From positions 2,046,001 through 2,110,000 of the forward strand of contig JAMXSV010000010.1 in assembly GCA_027559495.1 (NCBI GenBank): a stretch of DNA of 64,000 nt, written 5' to 3'. The position numbers were made by a program, and so were the translations under genes. This stretch comes from Aurifilum marmelostoma (taxonomy: Eukaryota > Ascomycota > Sordariomycetes > Diaporthales > Cryphonectriaceae). Every line of letters starts with the position of its first letter. The stretch's first letter is position 1. The notes under the pieces are model-generated. The model did not search any database, had not been told where the DNA came from, and saw nothing but the letters and a program-made list of their open reading frames with translations. Positions 33,666 to 45,019 of the stretch are shown here, piece by piece.

Positions 33666-34903
33666 ATGGGTCGTTACGATGAGGAAGAGAGGGAGAGGGG
33701 TAACGGGCGTGTAGGCAATCGGCGAAGGCCTGTTGCGTCGGACTTCTTTGACGACGCGAGGTCGAGGTCTCCACGGGGAAAGGACGACGACGACGACAAC
33801 GACAGAGACGACGAGAACCACAGCCGACACCGACGCCGACACCGCTCCCGCTCTAGAGGTGCAGAAGAAGAAGGCGATCCCAACGACCGTCGCGAACACA
33901 AGCGACGCAGGCGAGACCACGACGAGGACAGGACCCGGCGCCACAGGCGACGACAACACCACCACCACTCCTCCGCAGCGACGACCACCACCACAGCCCC
34001 CCGGCCGAGCTGCCCTTTTCTGCGCGACAGCTGTCGTACAAGCACGACGCTGAGATCCTGCGGCCGCTGTTCGCGTACTACCTCGACATACAGAAGGAGC
34101 TGGACGTGGACGCCCTGGACGCGCACGAGCAGAAGGGCCGGTGGAAGAGCTTTGTGAACAAGTGGAACCGCGGGGAGCTGGCTGAAGGATGGTACGACCC
34201 GGAGATGTTTGAGCGGGTTGCGAAGGACGCTGCTGCTCCCGCTGGGCATGGCTCGTCGTGGGAGAAGGAAGACGAGGGGGAGGTTGAGAGCCGTCGGGAT
34301 ACTGCTGGGCAACAGTCGCCGACTCCACACGGCGAGAGCAATGATGGCGGGGGTCAGGGCGATGACGAGGATGACTATGGCCCGCCGCCGCCTCCTCCTG
34401 GAGGCTCGGCAGGGCCGGTCGACCGTCGCCGGCACGGACCAGGGCTACCCTCGGTGGCAGACCTCGACCTGCAGCGCGAGTCGGCTCTCGAGGAGCAGCA
34501 GTCCCGACTCTCGGACCTGCGCCTCGCGCGCAAGGCGGACCGGGCCGAGCAGAAGGAGCGCCTGGACGAGATCCTCCCTCGCGCCGAGGCCGGGACGCGG
34601 GAGCGGCGGCTGGAGAAGAAGGCGCTTGTCAACGAGAAGATGAAAGGCTTCCGTGACGGAGGAGGCGCGGGCGAGATGGAGGAGGTCGGGGAGCGGGACC
34701 TGATGGGCGGCGGGGACGGCATCGAGGACTTCAAGAGGGCGGCGGCGGCGCAGCAGAGGAAGAAGACGGAGAGGGAGCTGAGGAGGGAGGCGGAGGCCCG
34801 GGCGCGGCGGGAGGAGCGGGAGGAGAGGCTGCGGGAGTGGAGGGAGAGGGAGGAGGAGAAGCTGAAGAGCCTGAAGGAGCTTGCCAAGGCGAGATTTGGC
34901 TAG
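33666..34903 (+). CDS. RS/RD-rich nuclear protein of the fungal 'HEL117' group (one frame break)
   Basis: The N-terminal third is very rich in Arg, Asp, Ser and His with RSRS repeats, as in splicing-associated proteins. The conserved core is FAYYLDIQKELDVDALD followed by GRWKSFVNKWNRGELAEGW and YDPEMF, a block I recall from fungal proteins annotated 'RNA helicase HEL117', although no helicase motif is present. The C-terminal half is a long charged coiled coil with EKKALVNEKMKGFRD and an R/E-rich terminal helix. The N-terminal part and the core are in different frames. One extra C in the C6 run at 33997-34002 would join them as TTAPPAELPFSARQLSYKHD, giving about 412 residues. A role in RNA processing is inference. 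The stop codon overlaps that of the convergent neighbour. Confidence 0.72.
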
Positions 34904-36205
34904 GAGGTAGGTGGGCGGACAAGTATTGTTATCAATGGCATTTCGTATTCATTGACGTCTTGCAGGAGGCCCTTCTGAATGCAACCGCTGCGTCTGAGTT
35001 CTCTCTCTCTCTCTCTACCTGTTCCACCTTTCATTGTCCCGACAGCTACTTCGGCTTGGACCGCGGCAGTGCATATCTCAACCACATACTCGCCGACTCG
35101 ACAGAAATCGCCCAAAACACCAACGTCAGCACCCTCCGCGCCCTGCCCGTCCTCCACCCCCTCCTTGTGCCTCAACACCTGCCTCTCCACCACACAGCCA
35201 ACCCCCTGCAGCACAAACACCGCCCACAGCCCCAGGCTCACCCCCCCACACGTGCTCCTCCCTGATCTGGCTCGCGCAGCACCACGCATGCCACACCCCG
35301 CTCAGCGCGAACGCGCCCAGCACCCCGGCAGCCCGCCCGGCCTCCTCGCCGAGGACCCTGCCCGCGACGGCCCGGGCGGGCGCGTACCCGAGGCTGTGCA
35401 GGAAGGGCCGCGCCCCCTGGTGCCAGCGGCACGTCCAGAACTCGAGCGGGCCCGTGGACGCGAAGGGCTGGGCGAAGAGGGGGTTGGCGCAGCGGGGGTG
35501 CAGCAGGGTGTGCAGCGCCCCGAGGCCGAGCTGGAGGCCGAGGAGGCCGGCGAGGACTTGGATCTCGGCCAGGGGCACGAGGTAGGCGAGGAGGGGGAGG
35601 GCGTAGGTCCATGCTGTGCTCCTGGTCGCGGGGAGGGCCCTGCGGGGGGTCTCGTCGACTGCCGTGTCGAAGGAGGCGTATCTTATCTCGGTGAGGAGCC
35701 GCCAGATGTAGGCTGTGTGGTTGTGGCTGCCAGGTGTTGTCGCGGTGGTGGTGTGGTGGAGCAGCTGTGGGGGCCTGCCCGCCCTGGTGAGCGCGAGGTC
35801 GAGGATCTTGAAGCTGAAGAAGAAGGCCGGGATGCGGAACAGGGTGTTTGCGAGGGGGTCCTGCACGGGGAAGACGAAGGGCAGGGCGAGGACATAGGCG
35901 CCGGCCGTCAGCCCCGTCGCGCGGGCCACAAAGACCGCGAGCTGGCTGGGGAAGACCTGGAAGGGCCGCAGGCGGCCGTTGTGTCTCTTGAATTTGGCCT
36001 GAAGCCTCTTGTGCTCTGCCGCGGCGCCGGAGAGCGCGGCGAGGGCGGTGATGTAGAGGATGACGCTGGTGGGGAGGTGGACGAGGAGGAATGCTGATGT
36101 GTTGCCATTGCTCTTGGCGGAGATGGTCGAGGAGGTGTATACGGAGGCGGCAGTGAGGGCCAGTGCGCCTAGGAGCATGCAGATGTACCCGTCTGACCTG
36201 TGCAT
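34900..36205 (-). CDS. Wax-synthase-like membrane-bound O-acyltransferase (one frame break)
   Basis: At least six hydrophobic segments are seen (for example FLLVHLPTSVILYITALAAL, FRIPAFFFSFKILDLAL and the long AWTYALPLLAYLVPLAE region). The wax-synthase domain motif appears as LEFWTCRWHQ, followed by FALSGVWHAWC, which holds the conserved histidine. The family acylates alcohols, sterols or secondary metabolites in the ER. I start at ATG 36205 (MHRSDGYICMLL); the frame extends to 36355, but that part is poly-Pro made by a (GGT)10 microsatellite. As given, the frame ends at 35126 in Gly-rich nonsense. If the C7 run at 35241-35247 had one base less, the protein would continue with LWAVFVLQGVGCVVERQV, like family C-termini, and end at 34900. 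The last 70 residues match nothing I know, so the true end is uncertain. Confidence 0.72.
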
Positions 36206-36782
36206 TTTTTTGTATATGCAGGTAGGGCAGGGTGGTGGTGGTGGTGGTGGTGGTGGTGGTGTTTTGGGTAGTATGCGGGAAAAGGCTTGTGTGGCTTGGG
36301 GCGGGTTGACCGTTGGGGATTCTGCTGCCACCAGGACAGCAGGACAGTCACACACAAGTATATATCCAAGTCACTAATAAGCCACTATTGTAAGATTTGG
36401 TACCAACTGCTGCCTGTAGCTTATCCAAAAGTCTACTGCAGGCATATTGCTGGACGGAAAGGATGGGGTCAAAGTCAGAGAGGGCAGACAAAGTCTGTGC
36501 GGCTGAGAGGGATCACGGCGGATGGGTGCTACAGTACAGCGAGGGCATGCCAAGGGGGGCACAGCATCAGCAGCTCTATTATAGCAGCCATCGCCTTATA
36601 ACATGCGCTAATCTATACTATGGTTAGCAGGTCCGGTCAGCGCAGAGACGAGACGAGACAAGCATAGCACGACAATTGACCATGACCATATAACATGAGA
36701 TGCTTTTGAAAGTTGTCATCATCCGTGCTGAAGGGAACCTGTGATGATCAGTTATTTTCTTGCTCACTCCTCTTGTGCATAT
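36206..36782. other. Intergenic region with (GGT)10 microsatellite
   Basis: A perfect trinucleotide repeat GGT x10 lies at 36231-36260, upstream of the acyltransferase start. The rest is AT-richer sequence with no gene. Confidence 0.55.
36231..36260. repeat. (GGT)10 microsatellite
   Basis: Ten perfect GGT units. Read on the minus strand they encode poly-Pro, which falsely extends the acyltransferase frame upstream of ATG 36205. Confidence 0.95.
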
Positions 36783-38771
36783 CTACCTCCACGCCCCCGG
36801 ACGGATGCCGGTCTCAAAATACACGTCCTCAAACGACTCCATCGCACCCCCAAACACCGTCTTGATATCCACCTCCTCCACATCCGCACCCTCCCCAAAC
36901 GCCCAGATATCACTACAGAGTCCCCTCCCAGGAATATCCTTTGCACCACCAGCAACCCCGTCCAGTGGCCTCGTCAACAACTCTGTCGCCTTCTCCTCCT
37001 CGCCCTCGTGGTCATCACCGCCGCCACCCTCAGGCTGCGGCACCCGCACATCATCCTGCGCAAGGGCCAGCCGCCGCATGACACCAAAGGCGTGCCCCTG
37101 CCGCACCCCGCCCTGGTGCTTGAGGAGGTTGGCGTGCACAAACAGCGGCTCTGGGTGGGTTGGGTCCGACGCCTCGGTGAACTCGGGCCGTGGCGGGACT
37201 AGCCCGTACTGCAGCATGGCGGCTCCGCAGAACATGTCCGTGGTGCCGCCCCGCTTGAACCGGTTTCCCACGACGGCGAGCCAGCGCGGCGCGGGGACAT
37301 AGGGGATGCCTAGAGCTAGGTGGGCGTATCGGCTAGAGAACGTAATGTTAATTCGAGGAGAAATGGAGGAAATTTCCGTGTACGTAGCAGGGCTCGAGAC
37401 ATGTGTCTCTGCGTCTCACTCACAAGGTATCCTTATCCCCACCGCTAAACCAATAGTCCCCCTCCGTCTGCATATACGACGCCAGATACAGGGCCGCAAG
37501 GTTCAGCCCCTCGTTGCCGCTCTTGGCGATCAGCATCTGCCCGCTGTCCAGCTCCCACGCGTCGTGGCACGGCACGCCCAGCACCCGGTGGATCGCATTG
37601 TCCGGATGGTCGCGGTTCAGGTCCGGCCAGAACACCGCCTGCCCGCCCCTGGGGTCCCGGAACAGCGACGCCTCAAAGAGCCCGCTGACGTCCGACAGCG
37701 GGAAGTTGTCCGAGTCGAGGTAGAGCACCTCGTCAAACGACGACCGGAGCACCGCCTCGGCCTTGAGCTCAAAGTTCTTCCACTTGCCCGGCGCCTTCTT
37801 TGTCGAGACCTGGATCGTCGTCGTCCATCACGTCAGTCAACAGTAACGCCTCCGGTCCCATCTCATCCTTTGGACCTTAATTTCTCATCAGGAAAGGGAA
37901 AAGGGCAGCTCACCATATGAATCTCAACGCCCAGCGCCCTCAGCGCGTCCCTGTCCTTCTCGGCCTCCAGCTCCCCCTCGAAATGCCACACCTCCACGCC
38001 GCCCTTCCACCCCAGCCTCTGTATCTCCTTGACGCAGACGATAGCCCTCTCCACGGTCCGCCGGTTCCCCGCCGCGATGACCACGCCCCGGCTACCCCTC
38101 TCCACCACCTCGCCGCCCGGCCCAAACCCAGGCCCCATCAGTGCCTGCTCCCCTTCCTCGCGCGCCCTCTCCTCGAGAAACTTGACCGCAGCCCGCCTCA
38201 TGCTGACAATTTGCGCCTCGTCGACGGCGACCCACTTCTTCTGCTCCCCGCCCAGCTGGTCTGCATTCACCTGCCTGTCCAGCTGCCTCCGGGGACACGC
38301 CACCTCGTTCTGTGCCGCCGCCTGCTCGTGGCTCAACACGGGCCGGTCCAGGAACCGCTCCACGGCCTCGGCGAGGCCTGCGCCCAGGGCGATTGGCCTA
38401 TCCAGCGCCGCAGACACCAGCTCGAGCTCATCGATCCCAGACGTATCGAACGGCTGTGGCGTGTCGATCCACGGCGGCGGTAGCGAGGCCCCCGCCAAGC
38501 CGGCAGCTTCTGCAGGCGACTTGCTTGGCGCCGTGTCGGCGGGCGTGGCCTGCTGCTGACCACCCAAGGGCAGCAGGTTGTGCAGCGTGCCTGGGCCGGT
38601 GGTCAGACTCGGGTAGGCATCGTGCTGGTGGGCCCAGAGCACAGAGACGACGGTGGCGGCGCCCACAAGCGAGGCGATCCACCGCGCTCCGGCTCGGGAG
38701 CGGAGGAAAGCCGGCCCCGCCGCCCATCTACTGCTAGCCCCGCCGACTTTAAGGTGGTCCGTTATGGGCAT
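36783..38771 (-). CDS. Alpha-1,2/1,3-mannosyltransferase, GT71 family (Mnn2-like)
   Basis: Exons on the minus strand are 38771-37914, 37809-37424 and 37332-36783, giving about 597 residues. It is a type II Golgi membrane protein: a short basic N-terminus, one anchor (WIASLVGAATVVSVLWA), a stem, then the catalytic domain. Family signatures are RGVVIAAGNRRTVERAIVCV with WKGGVEVWHFEGE, and the metal-binding DxD in FDEVLYLDSDNFPLSDV. PHD-type loops follow (FWPDLNRDHPDNAIHRVLG, WELDSGQMLIAKSG). Substrate would be GDP-mannose, building outer N-glycan or other cell-wall mannan. Introns are 104 and 91 bp, with standard ends and matching phases. An alternative upstream ATG at 38831 is in frame. The Asp/Glu-rich segment near the end looks like a lineage-specific insert. 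Confidence 0.92.
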
Positions 38772-39393
38772 CGGGGGACACACGGTTTGTTGAGCCAATA
38801 AAGAGAGGACCTGGATAGGAAAGAAAGACAAGAATAAAACACAAACCTCTCTGAGTCGTCAGTGTATGGTGCCATGTCGCAGTGATGCAATGACCACCTC
38901 TCAAAAGGGGCGACCCGAACTGTATGCAGCCGTTGCAAGGGATGGGTGTCTCGCTTACGAGTCCCTTACGAGTCCCATGTCGCTTCGCTTGAGACCAGGA
39001 AAACTTTAACCCCTTCTGGGCCCCCGCAGTGTTTCTATCGAGTGATTGACTACCCTCTTCTTCTAGAACAACGGCCCCAACACCCCGTCTCGAGACACCC
39101 GCTACTTGATCAAGGACATCTACATTTTGAAAATCGTGTAGTTGACTCACTTGCTTCCTGTTCACAAACACAAGCCGAGCCAAAGAAGAACCCATACCTG
39201 TGGCCACTCGTACAGTGATTGATCTTGATTGATAAACCCCAAGAAGAAATAATATCAGTCTAGCCGGTATGGATGCCTTCTAAAAAAGAAAAGACGTAAC
39301 GGATGAAGGAATAAATCGCCCCGAGCCCGTCTCCCAAGCGCTGCTGGTGCGTTTGAGCAAGCGAGACGCACATCTATGCACAGCCCCGTGCTA
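38772..39393. other. Intergenic region
   Basis: This is the promoter side of the mannosyltransferase and the 3' flank of mer3. No gene is supported. Confidence 0.5.
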
Positions 39394-42300
39394 CTACACG
39401 AAATCGACAATGCCTCGAAATTCGTCAAGGAAGCTAGGATCGAAGTCTTTTAGCCAATCTGGCTCAGCCCCAACTTCCTGTTGCACCTTTGGGGTCTCCA
39501 TCTCTCCCTGCAGCCGGTTGACAAGCTGGTCCTTCGCCGAGCTGTCCATCCGCTGAGGCAAGCCTGTGAGCGACCCGACTCTTTTCCCGTCGGATTTCCT
39601 ACCGTTGGAAGCATTCATCTCACCCAAACTCTCGCGTCCACTGCCGTTTTGAATCTCCTTAAGCACCGCCGCAGTAGCCAATTCGTCGTCGTACTCCTCA
39701 GTGACGTTGCTGTTTCCCCCCTCGAACGGCAATTTCTTTCCCGTGACGCTGATATCGTCGTCGAGGATCACGTCCGCGAAATCATCATCCAAGAGGTCAT
39801 CAGGCGTTATATCGTCGCAGGTGTCCTTCGCGCTCCCTTGCTGTCTCTTATTGCCGGAGCCTTGTCTGTTACCCTCGTGAAAGAGATTGACCTCTCCTTG
39901 CATGCGGTCCCCAGGCCACCCATTGTCACCAGTGAGATCGATTATGCCCTCCTCATCGATTGTGTAGTCGCCCAAATCTATCATTTTTCTGGATTGCGGT
40001 GTTGCCGGCTGACTCGAAGGCCTGGTAAGCCCAAAAGAGGGCGATCGAGGCTCAAGCCCGAGGCTCACCTCATTCGTATTTGCGCACTGGCATTGTCCTC
40101 TGGAATGTTTCACAGCACCCTCGCCTGTCGGTGCCACACATGTTTGATCAGGAAGGTTGGCTGGATCCCTCATAAGGTGTCTTGATCGCGGCTTCATAAG
40201 ACTGCTGTCCTGATCAATCATCGTGAAGAGGTCATCGTCAAAGTCAAGCTCATCGTCGTTCCAGCCGATCGAGCTACTGTGTGTCGAGGCCTCGACGCAG
40301 TTCAGCAGCTCAACATCGTCAAACTTACCGTCGATGTTCTGGTGATCATAGTTCAGAGGCTGCGCCCAGAGGTCTCGAGGCTTGGTCGTTCTGTGTACGG
40401 GGTGCTGCGGGCGTGTCAAGAATCTCGGCGCAGGTATATTGTGGCCGACTTCTACGGAGACGACTGTTCCAACAATCTCCTCGCACGCGAAATGGCAAGA
40501 AAGCGTCTCCTGAAACGTAGTCGGCGACCAGGCAAAATTAACTTGACAGCTATTCCCTTGTTCCGCGCTGAATGTCCCCAGCGAACCACGCCAAAAGTGT
40601 GCTGAGACGCCGTTCGAGGTCACGGCCAAAAAAGTGACAAGTGGCATTTTCCCATTCCATTGCCCTCTGGCACTCGTAAACGAGAGTATAACATCAACGT
40701 GAACTGCTGGCCTTCCCATAGCGTCGATGCTGCTGTCTTTGGTCTTGGCCTTGATCGCCAGCCTTGGAAACGAGCGCAGAGAATCTGCCATCTTCTTCCC
40801 AAATGGCGGGTTTCGACCTGCAATCCTCTCGATGGTGCTGGTGTCTGTATTAACGAGGCTCCCGACATTCTTGATGTTTTTCGATACCAGTTTGCGCATC
40901 AGCACTGGCCCAAGCTGTGAAACCTGCAAGAGCTGGACCGGGTTGCCTTCCCAGGCTTTCGCTGTCATCGACCTGGCCAGCTCGAGGGCAGCCCAGCAAG
41001 CCTCTCCGTCCGAGTCGGCTTGCTTGCATTCTATCACCGCCCGGACCATCCTATGCATGACTTCGAGGATTCGGCTGGTCTCGCCTCGAAGACGCTGCCG
41101 CTCGAGGCCGGACTCTGGTGGATCGACATGCCCTATCTCCATTTGCAGGAGCAGAGATACCTTGTGTGCAATGGTGCTCACATTGGTGCCCACCGGGTAC
41201 TTGATGAAATGGTCACTATTGATCTTCTGAAAGATCTTCTTCTCACTGGCTTGCCAGCGGAACTCACGAAACTCATCAGCCTCGCATAAAGCGTCGAGCT
41301 AACAAGACGGGATCAGTATGAATCGGCAGCTATTAGGAGGAGGACTTACCAGCATTCTCATGCTCGCGCCACGAGGAATGTCCAAGATCTGTTTCATTGT
41401 GCTGAATCTGATCATGTATTTGGACATGACCCGGCCGTACTCGGTAGAACGAAAATGCGTACGGCTGCCAGTGATCAGATGAGCACCCCGCAGACTTGAG
41501 ATGGCGAATTCGCAGATCTGCTGCATCTGACCATCAAATGTCGTCGCTTGGGAGTCCGCGGTCAGGCCCCGGTAGTGGCTAGGGTTTTGACGAAGCCTGA
41601 CGCTGAGGAAGGTGCCCTTGAGCCAAGTCTTGGCCCCATTGATGTCCCCAAATGTCTCGAGGCTGATCTCCGAGTTCAAGTGCTCAACCATATTTCTGTG
41701 CAAGGTACTTTCGACGACTTGCTGCCCCGATCCAAGTTCCTGATATCGGCTCTTGTTGCTTGCCCTGGTGAGGATGATGGCTAGCCCGCTTTCTTCGAAC
41801 TGAGGCCGGCCAGCTCGTCCCAACATCTGCATGACTTCCAGATCACTGTACTCGTTGAGATGACCATCTTGGTAGCCTACAGTCCCCTTCAGCAAGACTG
41901 TATGGCATGGAAGGTTGACACCGACCGCCAAGGTGGAGGTACAGCAGATGACGCTGATGTTTCCTTCCGCAAACGCCTCGTGGACTGCCATCTTGTCAGC
42001 AGGGTCTAGTCCGGCATGGTGAAACGCAACTCCGCACCGGACCATCTCCTGCAGGCTGGCATCAATAACCAGTATTCTCTTCTTTGGCTCCGGCCAAAGT
42101 CGTGCATTTGGCCCTCGCCGGCTCCACTCCGTAGCCAATTGCCTTGCAGCATCTTGGCAGCTCTTGCGCGTCATGCAGAACACCAGCATAGGCTTCCTTT
42201 GAGAATACATCTCGGCGTACTTCCAAAGTTGGGAATTCAAGAAGGTGTCGAAGGGGTGGTCGGCCAGTTTCGAGTTGAACCCATGAACCTTCTTCTCCAA

Positions 42301-44008
42301 CTTGACAGGGCGGAACTCTTCTCCAAACACCTCACAGTGAGATGGCATGGAATGCTGGGTGTGATTCCTGCCCAGCCAAGTTGCAATATCTTCAGAGTTT
42401 GGTATTGTTGCGCTGAGTGCGATGAACCTCATATTGGCGCCGTACGTCTTCATGCGTGATACAAGAGCTTCGAGAGTCGCGCCCCGCTGATCTCCGAGGA
42501 TATGGACCTCGTCAATGAGAAAAAGCCTAACGAGGTCGAGGAGTTTGCGATGATCGGCCCAGCTTCGAGTGATCGAATCCCACTTTTCTGGTGTCGTGAC
42601 GATGATCCTTGCCTCCCGCACTCTTCTCACGTCTGAACGCGATGTGTCTCCAGTCAATTCTGACACCGGCATCGACAACATTCCAAACCTTTGCTGCCAC
42701 TGCAACGTCTTCTCCTTGCACAAAGCCTTGGTGGGCGAAATATACACTACTTTGGCATCTTCATTGCTCCTCTGGCTGGCGAGCTTGCAAATGGCTAGCT
42801 CAAGGAGAACCGTTTTGCCACTGCCCGTTGGTGCGGAGACGACCACATTGTCGTCTGTTTCGTATATCGCATGGAAGCATTTGGATTGTACAGAATTGAA
42901 GACGTTATAAGGAAAAGCGGTCCTGAACCTGTCGGGGATCGCCTGTGCCGGGCTGATGAGAGGTACCCCATTTGCCACGGGAGGAGCGCGCTTTAACGCT
43001 TTGCCATCCAGATATCCAGAACCTGAGGCCCCAGAAAGACATCAGTTATGATTAGATAAGTAGGCTCCAGGTCGCCGCGAGACTCACGAAGGCCATCTAC
43101 AGGCGCAGCTGGGTCCTCTAGAGAATGAGGCGGAGCACCCATGTACGGACGGACAAAATCATCTCCAAAGACATGCAGCTGGGTCGATCCTGGTGTGACA
43201 ATCCCACTCATCTCCCGAGCAGGAGCTGCCCTGAGTCGTTTGCCCTGGCTGCAAGGGGCTTGGTCGGACAGAGCATGCTTCGTCGGGCCGTGCTCTCGTA
43301 GGCGATAAGTCAGCAGGTTCTGCTCCACCGGCGATTGCCTCGACGGAAATTGAATCCTTGGCTGTTGTGCCACCGGCTCCTGGGTGGTTGTGCGAATGCC
43401 TCCATGCGGAGACAGAAAGTGTGCGCCGAATACAGGCGTGTGATCCAACGGAGGAGAGAGGTGCGATTCGTCCGGCCAAACAGGAGCATTCTCCATGCCG
43501 TCAGCAGGCAGATATTGTGGAGGAGACTGCGAGGAAATATTAAGACATGAAATACGCGCTCTTGAGGGTGAATTGCACATACGTCCTGGGAAAATGCCGA
43601 TAGCTGGGGATTTCCCAATGGCCCTGACCAATTATCAAACCCGAGCCCAGCTGTCTCGACAGAGCTATGGGTCTGAAAAGACATGCGCGCTCGAATGGGC
43701 CCAGCCTCCTGGGCATGTCCTCTCATACTCTGAGGGTATGCCTGGGATTGAGCAGGGCCAAGCGTGGGGGGTGGTGTCTGTGGCATGGGGCCGGCGACAG
43801 GAACAAAAGATTGTGCCGCCAGTTGGGCATAACCTTGAGTGTTATGCTCATTGGGGAACACAACGGCGCGAGGACCGGTATTGGCCTGGCAAATCACTGG
43901 TGTGCCCCTGTACGCCGTCGCTTTGATCGTGTCAAGGACCTCATGGCGCACCCCAGGACTTAGGCTGTTCCAATGGCTGTCCTGCTTCCAGCCCTTTGCC
44001 TTGGTCAT
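39394..44008 (-). CDS. mer3: ATP-dependent DNA helicase Mer3/Hfm1 (meiotic crossover)
   Basis: This Ski2-like superfamily 2 helicase promotes crossover formation and strand extension in meiotic recombination. Exons (minus) are 44008-43583, 43526-43088, 43022-41350 and 41298-39394, about 1,480 residues. After a disordered N-terminus of about 290 residues, helicase motifs occur in order: PTGSGKTVLLELA (Walker A), ISPTKALCKEK, DEVHILGDQRGATLE (motif II), ALSATIPN, then CTSTLAVGVNLPCHTV and QMLGRAGRPQFEESG. The Sec63-like domain follows (DIPRGASMRML|LDALCEADEF across the last intron), then a helix-hairpin-helix part (NIKNVGSLVNTDTSTIERIA). The acidic C-terminus (about 300 residues) lacks known domains. 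The extension beyond the Sec63 domain separates it from Ski2 and Brr2. The frame is intact through every exon. Confidence 0.95.
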
Positions 44009-45019
44009 CTTGGAGATCGTTGGACCAGGGCAAACAAAGCGAATGAGGAGGAGGAGGAGACAATGAGTCTTAAGGAAGAGGATGTTCGTGATGGTGATGA
44101 ATTCGGGGGGAGGGGTCGCCGTTGAAGGTAGGTCGACGGAAAGGACGGGGTTTGGGCTCTGCCAGTAATGACCAACGGGAGTAAACAGACAGATCTGAGA
44201 TACTGTGGAAAGAGAAGCCTATAAGGTGTGTCTGGGAAGAATGAAGACAAGGGGGAAAAATCTGCTTCAGAGGATCATAGGGGTGGAGGAAGTCATAAGT
44301 TGCGGCCTGGGGAAGAGGGCGAGGCAGACCTTTTCATATATAGGGCAAGGAAAAGCGCCGTCCACCCCTGGAATAAGTAATTTTCGTCAATTTTTAAGGT
44401 CTTGTGTGGAACCATCGAGAGAAGGAACGGTCTGGTACACCTTCGTGCTTGCCGCCTGTGTTTCGTGCAGTCGATAGGGAAGGTGCACAGCGCTTGTCCT
44501 GGGTCCGGTGGCCGCCTAGGACTCGACAACGCTAGAAGCTTGGAGAACGACACCTCGGTCTGGAAAATACATCTGCATTTTTTTGTGGTCAATTTTCTGT
44601 CAATATGCTCAGCGCCAATCTCTCATGAATGCATGAGGATGTATGAATGTATATGCCGTAGACCTGAACGCCATGATGACCTCAACCTGAACGTGAAAAA
44701 TCATCACGTGTGCCCCAGCATGTCTTTCCAAGTCTGCGTTTGTGTCTGTGAGGTCGTCTATGCCAAACCCTTGCTTGACTTCGATATCAAAACAACACCC
44801 TCGAAGGTTCCTCCTCTGTACATCTATTGGGTATAATCCATCATTCTCCGTCGACACTCCAAGACCAACGGCGCCGTCCTGGCGCACAGACCAGGCCGCC
44901 CATCACAGGTGCGATGTCAGGTAATGTATTCGACCTAGGAACAGCCTCCTTTTAGCTTCTGGTTGACTTACACTGTCCCCCAAGTCATCTCGTCGTAGAC
45001 ACCTCTCGCGCAGGGTCAC
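44009..45019. other. Intergenic region
   Basis: No gene is supported. It includes the promoter of mer3 and the 3' flank of the nucleotide-sugar transporter. Confidence 0.5.

Noticed and set aside
34979..36097. 372-codon plus-strand frame rich in Glu, Gly and Arg
   Set aside because: Antisense shadow of the wax-synthase-like gene, which has clear membrane helices and family motifs.
36206..36355. N-terminal poly-Pro extension of the acyltransferase
   Set aside because: Encoded by the (GGT)10 microsatellite; the internal Met at 36205 starts directly before a membrane helix.
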